NCBI GenBank assembly: GCA_009841265.1
Contig: VXMB01000014.1
Span: 62,001 to 126,000 of the forward strand
From: Gemmatimonadota bacterium
GTDB taxonomy: Bacteria; JAAXHH01
Reading direction: 5' to 3'
Length of the DNA: 64,000 nucleotides
In this document: piece by piece, positions 52,566 to 61,414 of the stretch
Numbering within the stretch: the first letter of the stretch is position 1
How the letters are laid out: every line of letters begins with the position of its first letter
Position numbers and translations under genes: made by a program
The notes under the pieces: generated by a model
Told to the model about the DNA's origin: nothing
Seen by the model: the letters and a program-made list of their open reading frames with translations, nothing else
Databases searched by the model: none

Positions 52566-55500
52566 GCAAAATCGAGTCTTCAACATACATAAAACTCGAC
52601 GAACGTAATCACGTTGAGAAACCACTGCTTGATCAACTTGAGGGTCTGGGGTGGGAGATCATCGATCTCGACAACATACAACTCCCTGCCGATACTCACA
52701 GGGAGACATTCACGGAAGTAATCATGCTGCCGGTGTTGCGAGAACAACTGAAGGTCATCTGTCCTTGGATAGAGGACGATCAGGTTGAAGAGGTTGTCAA
52801 GCAGCTTACTGCGAGTTTCCCGGGTACTGGATTGATCGAGAACAACAAGCATGTGCTCCATTTACTGCTCGAAAACACTAGCGTCAGTGAAAATCGGCAA
52901 ACCGGTGAGAATAGCCCGACTGTGCGCTTTATCGACTTTAAGAACCTTGAAAACAACCGGTTCATTGCAGTCTGCCAATTCAAAGTACGCATCCTGGGTA
53001 CGGAGCATCATATCATCCCGGACATCGTACTATTCGTAAATGGTCTTCCGGTGGTTGTAATCGAGTGCAAGTCTCCCAAAGTAAAGGATGCCATCCCCGA
53101 GGCCATCGACCAAATACTACGGTACAGCGAGCAGCGTGAATCCAAAGGTGAGGGATGCGTTCCTCTCTTTTATTATAACCAGTTCGTGGTCGCCACATGT
53201 CGCCAGGAGGCCAAGTTTGGGACGATAACCACGCATATTGAAAAACACTTTTTTCGTTGGGCTGATCCGTATCCAAAAACGCTCAATGACCTCGAACATG
53301 GCTCTGGTACCCCAAACGATCAGCAGCGCTTGGTCGCCGGGATGATGGATAAGAAAAACCTGCTCGATCTCATTCGCACCTTCACTCTGTTCTCGACTAA
53401 CGATAAAGGTCAGACCATCAAGATCGTGGGACGATATCAGCAGTTCCGCGCTGTTAAGATCGCCATTAAGCGTCTTATAGAAGGTACGACTCCGCGCGAA
53501 CGGAGCGGCATCATCTGGCACACACAGGGTTCAGGAAAATCGCTGACCATGATGTTTATGGTGCGTGAGATGTATCAACAACCGAAACTGGCAAGCTGGA
53601 AAGTGATATTCGTCACCGATCGGACACAACTCGAAAATCAGTTGAGTGAGACCAGCCAAAGTATTGGGTTCACAGTGAAGACGGCGAACAAAATCAGCGA
53701 GTTGAAGGAACTCCTGAGCTCTGATACGTCGGATTTAGTCATGGGCATGATCCACAAATTTCAAGAAGAAGATCTTGAAGAGACTTTCCCTCAGCTTAAC
53801 GACAGCCCGGATATTTTGGTCATGACTGATGAAGCCCACCGTTCTCAATACAAGCTACTCGGTGCGAATCTCGACAAAGCTATCCCAAATGCTACAAAAA
53901 TTGGCTATACAGGTACTCCGATTGATAAGACCGAGCAAGTCTTTGGCGACTACATCGACAAGTATACCATGCGTCAGTCCATCGACGACGGAGTGACTCT
54001 GGAGATTGTCTATGAAGGTCGCACGCACAACGCGGAAGTCTCTGACCAAGAAGGTATGGATGAGGCGTTTACAGATGTGTTCAGCGATTACAACATTGAG
54101 GAAAGACTTGCAATCCTTGGCTACGGTACCCGAAGAGCCTACCTGGAAGCAGAACCGACGATTGAAGCCAAGGCCGGGGATATGGTCGATCACTACCTGA
54201 AGCATGTATTCCCGAATGGCTACAAGGCACAGATTGTAGCCACTTCCAGGGAGGCTGCAGTCCGTTACAAGAAGTACATAGACAACGCTCTTGAAGCTTC
54301 AACTGCTGATCTGGAAAAGTCAAATCCAAATGGTCTCGATTTGGATCTGTTAAAATCTGTTGAGACAGATGTAGTGATTTCTGCGGAAGGAAACGATTTA
54401 AGTCATCTAAAAACATACACAAATTCGAGCAGGCACGAGCGTAGTATTAGAAGCTTCAAGATGGATTTCGGTGGTGAAACTGACGGTGTTACTGGGAATA
54501 TGGGTATTCTTATAGTCAATAATATGCTTATCACGGGGTTTGATGCCCCTGTAGAGCAGGTTATGTATTTGGATAGAGTCGTTGTAGGCCACAATCTGTT
54601 GCAGGCTATTGCGCGGGTAAATCGTGTTGCAGGTGAAGCAAAGGGTAAAGGCTTCGTGATTGATTACGTGGGAATTGGTCATAATTTAAAGAGGGCAATC
54701 GATCTATATGATGAGAAAGAGCAAACTGAGATTATCGACACCTTTGTTTTTCCCGAAGAAGCGTTGCGCGAATTAGAGGATAGCCATGCTGAAATCAAGT
54801 CTTTTCTTAAGGCGAATGGCTTAGAAGATTTGGCAGACTTTGATGCTTGTTTCGATGTGTTTTATGATGAGGGAATACGATTTGAGTTCATGCAGTCGTT
54901 CAAAAAGCTCACTACAGATTTGAACTCAGTGTTTCCAGCTAGACAGGCTTTGGGATATTTAGACGAATACAACACATTAGCTGAAATCAACACGCTCGCT
55001 GGTATGCATTTTAGAGATGACCGATTAAGTATGAAAGGAATCCCGCCGAAGCTCCGTGCGATCACAGACAAATACCTGGTGTCAGAAGGTATAGATCAAC
55101 AGGTCAAACCAGTCTCAATTTTGGACGATTCATTCCAGGAATCTGTTAACAAGCATACGCGAACAAAAACAAAAGCAGCTGAAATCGAACATGCTATTCG
55201 ACACTATTTAGATGTCGAGTTGAACGACGATCCGGATTTACAAGCATCATTCGCAGAAGCACTTGCTAAAATACTGCAAGAGTTCAAGGATAATTGGAGT
55301 AAGGTCCAAGAGGAATTGGAGAAGCTACGAAAGCGTATCATCAACACCAGTAAGGAACCCACATATGGGCTTAATCGAAAAAAACAGATGCCATTCTTCC
55401 GGTGCTACAAAAGGGAGATGTTTGGCGAAATTGAACTTAGTGACGATGAGATTTCACTTCTAGTCGATTTAACAAAGCAGGTTTATAATGCTGTCGAACT

Positions 55501-55690
55501 CGAGGTGAAGCTGATTGGTTTCTGGGAGAGCATACCTGCACGTAACAAGCTGAGGGCTGAGATACAGAAAATACTGCTTGAAACAACCTATGCGGCATTA
55601 CCGAGTATAGTTGAGAAGAAAGACAGTTTAATCAGCCGCACGATGGAGATCGCGGAGAAGAACAACGAGATTTTACTATATGCGGAATAA
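52562..55690 (+). CDS. hsdR: Type I restriction endonuclease subunit
   Basis: 1042 residues of normal length. The N-terminal nuclease domain has the PD-(D/E)xK core PDIVLFVNGLPVVVIECKSP, with Asp154 and Glu168-Cys-Lys170. The SF2 translocase has Walker A HTQGSGKSLTMMF (323-327) and MTDEAHRSQ (DEAH at 423-426). Motif VI region ends QAIARVNRVAG. It cuts unmethylated DNA after ATP-driven translocation. From about 54,300 on, base composition drops further toward AT, with no frameshift. The start overlaps hsdS, so all three subunits are coupled. Confidence 0.95.
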   Translation: MSKIESSTYIKLDERNHVEKPLLDQLEGLGWEIIDLDNIQLPADTHRETFTEVIMLPVLREQLKVICPWIEDDQVEEVVKQLTASFPGTGLIENNKHVLHLLLENTSVSENRQTGENSPTVRFIDFKNLENNRFIAVCQFKVRILGTEHHIIPDIVLFVNGLPVVVIECKSPKVKDAIPEAIDQILRYSEQRESKGEGCVPLFYYNQFVVATCRQEAKFGTITTHIEKHFFRWADPYPKTLNDLEHGSGTPNDQQRLVAGMMDKKNLLDLIRTFTLFSTNDKGQTIKIVGRYQQFRAVKIAIKRLIEGTTPRERSGIIWHTQGSGKSLTMMFMVREMYQQPKLASWKVIFVTDRTQLENQLSETSQSIGFTVKTANKISELKELLSSDTSDLVMGMIHKFQEEDLEETFPQLNDSPDILVMTDEAHRSQYKLLGANLDKAIPNATKIGYTGTPIDKTEQVFGDYIDKYTMRQSIDDGVTLEIVYEGRTHNAEVSDQEGMDEAFTDVFSDYNIEERLAILGYGTRRAYLEAEPTIEAKAGDMVDHYLKHVFPNGYKAQIVATSREAAVRYKKYIDNALEASTADLEKSNPNGLDLDLLKSVETDVVISAEGNDLSHLKTYTNSSRHERSIRSFKMDFGGETDGVTGNMGILIVNNMLITGFDAPVEQVMYLDRVVVGHNLLQAIARVNRVAGEAKGKGFVIDYVGIGHNLKRAIDLYDEKEQTEIIDTFVFPEEALRELEDSHAEIKSFLKANGLEDLADFDACFDVFYDEGIRFEFMQSFKKLTTDLNSVFPARQALGYLDEYNTLAEINTLAGMHFRDDRLSMKGIPPKLRAITDKYLVSEGIDQQVKPVSILDDSFQESVNKHTRTKTKAAEIEHAIRHYLDVELNDDPDLQASFAEALAKILQEFKDNWSKVQEELEKLRKRIINTSKEPTYGLNRKKQMPFFRCYKREMFGEIELSDDEISLLVDLTKQVYNAVELEVKLIGFWESIPARNKLRAEIQKILLETTYAALPSIVEKKDSLISRTMEIAEKNNEILLYAE

Positions 55691-55702
55691 GCGGAATAAC
55701 TG

Positions 55703-56389
55703 ATGATGAACGTGGATTACAAAGTAAAGCGATCGTCTAAACGAAAGAAGTTGACTATTACAGTTGAGCGTAACCGGCAGATCGTGATCTCTGCTCCTAC
55801 GTCAACTTCGGAGGAGGTAATTAGGGAATTTTTCGAATCGAAACGCCAGTGGATATATGAGAAGACGAATCACCTGCAGAAGTACGAAGCCCGGCCGCAT
55901 CCGCCTGGTAAGGAGATAGTAAATGGAGAATCTGCTCTATATCTTGGCTATGAGTATCAGATCGAAATCTACACTGGTGATACGACCGAGATACGATTAG
56001 AGCAACGTTTTCTTGTACCGAGTTCTTTGGTGGGAGAACGTAGGAAGGTATTTCACAAGTGGTATGTCGACCGAGCGAAAGAGTATCTAATACCTAAAGT
56101 AAAATCGTTTGGCAGTACGCTGGGAGTGGAGTTTGCCAGTGCGAAGATCATGGATAGTCGCTACCGATGGGGCTCTTGTACCGTAAAAAACAACATCAAC
56201 TTAAACTGGCGTTTAATCAAAGCACCTATGTTCGTAATCGACTATGTAATCGTTCACGAACTTGCACATCTGATGGAGGCAAACCACACCTCCCGATTCT
56301 GGAATATCGTTAGGACGCATGCACCATTAATGGAGAAGGCGCAGAGATGGCTTAAAGAGAACGGCCAGATTCTCGAACAGGATATCTAG
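55703..56389 (+). CDS. YgjP-type (DUF45) zinc metallopeptidase associated with the type I system
   Basis: 228 residues. The zinc motif IVHELAHLMEANHTSRFW places HELAH at 185-189, with a second His in the following HTSRFW. SRYRWGSCTVKNNINLNWRLIKAP is the family signature upstream of it. The start could be either of two adjacent ATG codons. It begins 13 bp after hsdR on the same strand, and genes of this kind commonly sit behind hsdR. A role in regulating the restriction complex is often supposed; it is not shown here. Length and composition match the island. Confidence 0.88.
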   Translation: MMNVDYKVKRSSKRKKLTITVERNRQIVISAPTSTSEEVIREFFESKRQWIYEKTNHLQKYEARPHPPGKEIVNGESALYLGYEYQIEIYTGDTTEIRLEQRFLVPSSLVGERRKVFHKWYVDRAKEYLIPKVKSFGSTLGVEFASAKIMDSRYRWGSCTVKNNINLNWRLIKAPMFVIDYVIVHELAHLMEANHTSRFWNIVRTHAPLMEKAQRWLKENGQILEQDI

Positions 56390-56452
56390 AACGCAGTTCG
56401 AATAAAGCAGTATCAGGTATTATCTAAGTCGTCAATTCATCTGTTTTTATGA

Positions 56453-56848
56453 TTATCCGCAGCCACAGACTAGCGCCCTTCCTTCGGTGGCCTGCAGGCC
56501 TTCCGTTTCGTAACCATCCCGCATCCACCAGTCCAGCCCGCCCATAAGTTCCTTCACGCTGAAACCCAGCCTGGCCATGTTTAGCGCGCCTTTGGTTGAC
56601 GCGTTGCAGCCGATACCGTCGCAGTAGGTTACATACAGTGCATCTTTGTCAAGGTTGGACGTGGTGACTGGATCCATGGTCCAGTGAGGTATATTGACAG
56701 CACCAGGGATATGGCGTTCCGCGTAGGCTTCCTCGGACCGCGAGTCCACTACGACGACGTCCTTGCCTAGGGTGATGGATTCCCACAGGTCAAAGGAATC
56801 GGTCTCGTATTTCAGCTTGTCCTCATAGTGTGCGATCTGATCTTTCAT
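56453..56848 (-). CDS. Rhodanese-like sulfurtransferase domain protein
   Basis: 131 residues, single rhodanese domain. Start KDQIAHYEDKLKYETDSFDLW precedes DVVVVDSRSEEAYAERHIPGAVNIPH, and the catalytic Cys loop is CDGIGCNAST with two Cys. The last residues LVCGCG provide extra Cys. Its GC content is close to the core genome and it runs against the flanking island genes, so it may be a passenger or an insertion point. Sulfur transfer or redox role is inferred from family. Confidence 0.85.
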   Translation of the reverse strand: MKDQIAHYEDKLKYETDSFDLWESITLGKDVVVVDSRSEEAYAERHIPGAVNIPHWTMDPVTTSNLDKDALYVTYCDGIGCNASTKGALNMARLGFSVKELMGGLDWWMRDGYETEGLQATEGRALVCGCG

Positions 56849-57193
56849 GGAGCCTCCAGTTGGTATGGACTATCGTGGGTTGTTTTACTACACTTCTTGC
56901 TTAGTGAATCCAACAAATAACCCAGCACATCTCTTGTATAGCAACTTAGCGTGCTGGGTTGTTTATCCGTGTAAAATACCTACTATGGTATTTCACACTA
57001 ATGGAATTGTTTACACGGTCACCAGTCAAGAAAATCCACTTGATATTGTGAGTTTTATCTGAACTCCAGATCAAAGGCGGGCGATACTCGAGGAATGTAA
57101 ATTTTAACAGAATCCTAACTTGAGTTACTCGACCGGTCTATCGATTAATGGTTTCACCTTCGCAGTTTGTGTTTAATCTGAAATAACCAGATA
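56849..57193. other. Gene-free region with competing inverted repeats between the rhodanese and HIRAN genes
   Basis: 345 bases without a gene, most of it taken up by the inverted-repeat cluster listed separately. The outer stretches are AT-rich and hold the rhodanese upstream region (minus strand). I see no convincing terminator with a T-run for the kinase/HIRAN operon other than those repeats. Confidence 0.6.
56919..57018. repeat. Cluster of overlapping inverted repeats
   Basis: Three inverted repeats lie within 100 bp. AACCCAGCAC (56919-56928) pairs with GTGCTGGGTT (56951-56960), 10 of 10 bases. CCGTGTAAA (56967-56975) pairs perfectly with TTTACACGG (57010-57018). Inside that, GTGTAAAATACC (56969-56980) pairs with GGTATTTCACAC (56987-56998), 11 of 12, so the inner and outer pairings compete for the same GTGTAAA. 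The cluster follows the 3' end of the kinase/HIRAN operon. It could be terminators, an attachment-like site or the end of a small mobile element. Confidence 0.75.
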
Positions 57194-57940
57194 TCAATGG
57201 ACAAGAGTCTGAAACTCTTTCCCACTCATGGGCTTGTGTTTCGTCCAGCTTCCGCTCATTTCAATCAGGATCCGCTGCATCCATGAGAAAGAATCAGGGG
57301 TGTAGATTTTTAACACTCTGGCTTTGTATTCGGGATGTTCCTTCATTGCTTTAGTTAAATCATACACCAAGTAACGAGGTGACCAACCAATCATGTGATA
57401 ATCCAATGTTTGGATTTGAACCGCCACCTTTGAAACAGGATTGGTTAATTCCAAGGTTACATACAGTGGTTCATCTTCTTCTAATTTACGTAGTCGGGAC
57501 ATTGCCGGTTTATTGATATGTCGAGTTCCGTGGAGGAAAAACCGGCACGTAAAGCTGCCATCTGCTTCCTTGCGGATTTTCGGGAATACCTCATAAGAGT
57601 CAGTTACACGATTCCCGCCATTAATAGATAGTATCTCAATTGGATCTGCTTCGTCACAGAGATCAAAACTCTTTAGGTAGTCCTCAAATTCTGGTCTCGA
57701 TCGATTCAGAATTCGATTCTTAAACAACGGAAATAACTCTTTAGACGTATATTCTTGGTCAAAACTAGGGAATTCAACCAGTGGAGCGAATCGCGCTTGT
57801 TCCATTGCTCGTTTAGCACCGTAGATATAACGAAACCTAAAGAAAGGTTCATTGATATCGGCATCAAGTCGACCTACGGGATACCATTCACGGGTTGTTA
57901 CTTGATCTTGCCAAGCAAGAAAAAGTGTTCTTAAGTTCAC
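57194..57940 (-). CDS. HIRAN-like domain protein coupled to the HipA-like kinase
   Basis: 248 residues starting at GTG 57940, whose bases overlap the kinase stop (GTGA). N-terminus LFLAWQDQVTTREWYPVGRLDA and the central FRFRYIYGAKRA, FPLFKNRILNRSRPEFEDYL and VEFPSFDQEYTSKELFPLF are, in my recollection, the signature of a HIRAN-domain family of about 240 residues found next to HipA-like kinases. The second half, with LGTRHI/FFLHGTRHINK and IGWSPRYLVYDL segments, should be the HIRAN-type DNA-end binding fold seen in HLTF and Rad5. No catalytic motif is present. Assignment is by recalled pattern, not a search; function in bacteria is unknown. Confidence 0.65.
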   Translation of the reverse strand: MNLRTLFLAWQDQVTTREWYPVGRLDADINEPFFRFRYIYGAKRAMEQARFAPLVEFPSFDQEYTSKELFPLFKNRILNRSRPEFEDYLKSFDLCDEADPIEILSINGGNRVTDSYEVFPKIRKEADGSFTCRFFLHGTRHINKPAMSRLRKLEEDEPLYVTLELTNPVSKVAVQIQTLDYHMIGWSPRYLVYDLTKAMKEHPEYKARVLKIYTPDSFSWMQRILIEMSGSWTKHKPMSGKEFQTLVH

Positions 57941-58827
57941 GAGTCTATCTCCAATAGTTTTTCACGGTTATACAACATTAAACCCATTGCGAATTCTCTA
58001 GCGTGTATGCTCATCCAATCATCTGGAATACGATTAACGATTTCCTCAAGGCTGCTTTCGTCAAGTTGGTCTAGTCGTTGCAAAACGGCACTAAAAGATC
58101 CGGGTGATTCATTGAATGCCGTGCGCACGACCCCAAGGGGGCTTAGTCCTCTTGTATCTTCGCTAGATCTGTAAATCGGGCTTCGGCCTTTCTCCGAATA
58201 CCGTCCAACTCTATCCTCTTCTAGCAATCGAATACGCCTATCATCATTGATTTCCCTTCCCAGAGATGATGCGTGGTCATATGACGGTGCCACGGATTTC
58301 GACACCATATGAAAATCCATCAATACTCCCCAGTTTTCATGATGTCGATCAGTGTTACCAATAAACGCATCTAAGGTTATATATTCACAAAATGTTTGCT
58401 TAGCACTTTCGGATTTTTCTTGTTCAAACACTGCCTCAAGAACACTCCAGATATTAAACAGGGTATGGTCTGATTGCTTTTGTACCTTTTCTGGCTCATA
58501 TTCATTAAAAATAAAACTCAGAAGCTGGTTACCATGTATCAGTTCGTGGTAACGATCGGTAAATGACTTGGTCGCTGTTCCTTTGGTTTGTCTGAAAACT
58601 GCTAACTCGACAATCGCATGTGGGATATTGAGTAATTCTGCAACTTCAGATGCGACTTTTTCAGCCCAATGTTCGCCCCTACCCTCTCGATGGTATTTAA
58701 AAAGCCATAATTCATCTTCAGATTCGGATCGATTGAACCAGAATTTAGGTTTGCTACCCATTTCTTCTTGGAGATACTGATCTTCCTGTATTTCCTCAAT
58801 CTGAAAGTCATTCAACTTCCGCCTCAT
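57937..58827 (-). CDS. HipA-like Ser/Thr kinase-fold protein
   Basis: 296 residues from ATG 58827. Kinase landmarks of the HipA C-terminal group: ATP-binding Lys44 in WLFKYHREGRGEHWAEKVASEVAELLN, a catalytic loop FIGNTDRHHENWGVLMDF (Asp at 160) and a metal-binding Asp in SYDHASSLGRE (Asp184). No HipB-type repressor lies next to it, unlike classical HipBA. It is shorter than HipA because it lacks the N-terminal domain, which the overlapping HIRAN-like protein may replace. It could phosphorylate a host protein or tRNA synthetase. AT-rich composition fits acquisition. Family assignment is firm, target is unknown. Confidence 0.85.
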   Translation of the reverse strand: MRRKLNDFQIEEIQEDQYLQEEMGSKPKFWFNRSESEDELWLFKYHREGRGEHWAEKVASEVAELLNIPHAIVELAVFRQTKGTATKSFTDRYHELIHGNQLLSFIFNEYEPEKVQKQSDHTLFNIWSVLEAVFEQEKSESAKQTFCEYITLDAFIGNTDRHHENWGVLMDFHMVSKSVAPSYDHASSLGREINDDRRIRLLEEDRVGRYSEKGRSPIYRSSEDTRGLSPLGVVRTAFNESPGSFSAVLQRLDQLDESSLEEIVNRIPDDWMSIHAREFAMGLMLYNREKLLEIDS

Positions 58828-58916
58828 TTTTCTTGGTCTATTCCATTGGGCCGTAACGCTCTGTTTTGCAAATATCCCGACGTTGTTTTGAAATTACCGC
58901 TAATGACCTTTTGGGT

Positions 58917-58945
58917 TTTATATAACACGTGTTGTCTGCTATCTA
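58917..58945 (-). promoter_or_regulatory. Putative promoter of the kinase/HIRAN operon with a palindrome in its spacer
   Basis: On the minus strand TAGATA (58945-58940) and TATAAA (58922-58917) are 17 bases apart, a reasonable promoter 90 bp from the kinase start. The spacer contains the perfect 10-bp palindrome AACACGTGTT (58924-58933). This is where a repressor would sit. No repressor gene is beside the operon. Confidence 0.45.
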
Positions 58946-59172
58946 GTTAGCAATTTTGTCGACTTAAGTCTCAGGTCACTTATAAAGTCAGCGGGTAATC
59001 TCCACCAATTGTACATATGGTAGGTGTTTTCATTTTCACGATGTTAGACCTAATGATGTCAGATAAACAACTTGTACTCCATTACAAGTCAATCCATACG
59101 ATTTCGCTGTTATTTTACGAACTATCTACCTGCCAGTATATCGACCTATTTAGGATGGAAGGTGCGGATACA

Positions 59173-59499
59173 CTCTCGAATCACTCGGATTAGTGATTCG
59201 ACATAGTCTTCGAGAGACTTCCGCGTTGTGTAATCCTTGCCCAAATTGCAGGGTGGTGAAGTTAAAATCAGTTTGAAAAGTCGTCTGGGAAAGAACCTAG
59301 AAACGTAAGGCTATCTTCAAAGGCAAGGGTTAGCGAAAAACCAAGGGTATCTCGACCAGATTTGTCTGAGGGTTTGTCGTAATCGTCCGGCGAAGTATCG
59401 CCGATGCCTACCCAGGCCGACACAGACACTGGGTATCTCCTTTCGGTATGAAGGCAGACAGGACCGCCCTGTCCGACCGAACGTAACTTGCTGTTCGGT
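59173..59499. ncRNA. Candidate structured non-coding RNA or element with at least five stem-loops, unknown family
   Basis: Inverted repeats follow one another. TCGAATCACT (59176-59185) pairs with AGTGATTCGA (59192-59201) over a six-base loop. Overlapping it, CTCTCGAA (59173-59180) pairs with TTCGAGAG (59209-59216), so the two structures exclude each other. Further stems: CGGCGA/TCGCCG (59388-59403), TACCCAG/CTGGGTA (59409-59435), GACAGG/CCTGTC (59457-59473) and ACCGAAC/GTTCGGT (59476-59499). The direct repeat GGGTATCTC occurs at 59345 and 59431. Strand is not determined. I checked by eye for group I and II intron, RNase P, tmRNA, T-box and tRNA signatures and found none. Confidence 0.5.
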
Positions 59500-59713
59500 A
59501 CTACAATTATACTATTTTACTGTAGGCGTCGCAATACTAATTTAATCAGATACTATGCCGAAGCGATTTCTAACGATATCCTGCTTGTGTGCTTAATTGT
59601 ACAGATTAGTTAGCTGGAGAAATTTTGCTATTGTCGTGAACTGTCAGCACATCGTTTTTGAAAAATCTCATGCCAGACATGAAAGCACTTCTTTTCTAGG
59701 GTGAAACCTCTGG

Positions 59714-61309
<1,596 letters not shown>

Positions 61310-61414
61310 TTCCCATGCATCCCGGCCAGCAGGGGCGAATTCCTTGCCGGCAGGGCGAATCCCCGCCTGAGTAACCCACCGGTGTAACGCGCGCCGCGTC
61401 CCGTGGAGTCGGAC

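Larger units (their letters stand above)
58828..59713. other. Large gene-free region between the kinase and the SLC13 transporter genes
   Basis: 886 bases that hold no credible protein gene on either strand. The part next to the kinase (58828-59000) carries the putative promoter and palindrome. The part 59155-59505 is strongly structured and described in its own entry. The last 200 bases, before the transporter start, are AT-rich with no clear promoter. The island's right edge is here, since the transporter that follows has core-like GC. Confidence 0.6.

Noticed and set aside
59250..59257. T-box-like AGGGTGGT motif
   Set aside because: Only this octamer matches; the surrounding antiterminator context and a downstream aminoacyl-tRNA or amino acid gene are missing.
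59155..59510. Group I/II intron, RNase P RNA or tmRNA
   Set aside because: No domain V, GUGYG-to-AY boundaries in place, P-Q-R-S core in order, RNase P core or tRNA-like ends could be found by eye; left as unknown.
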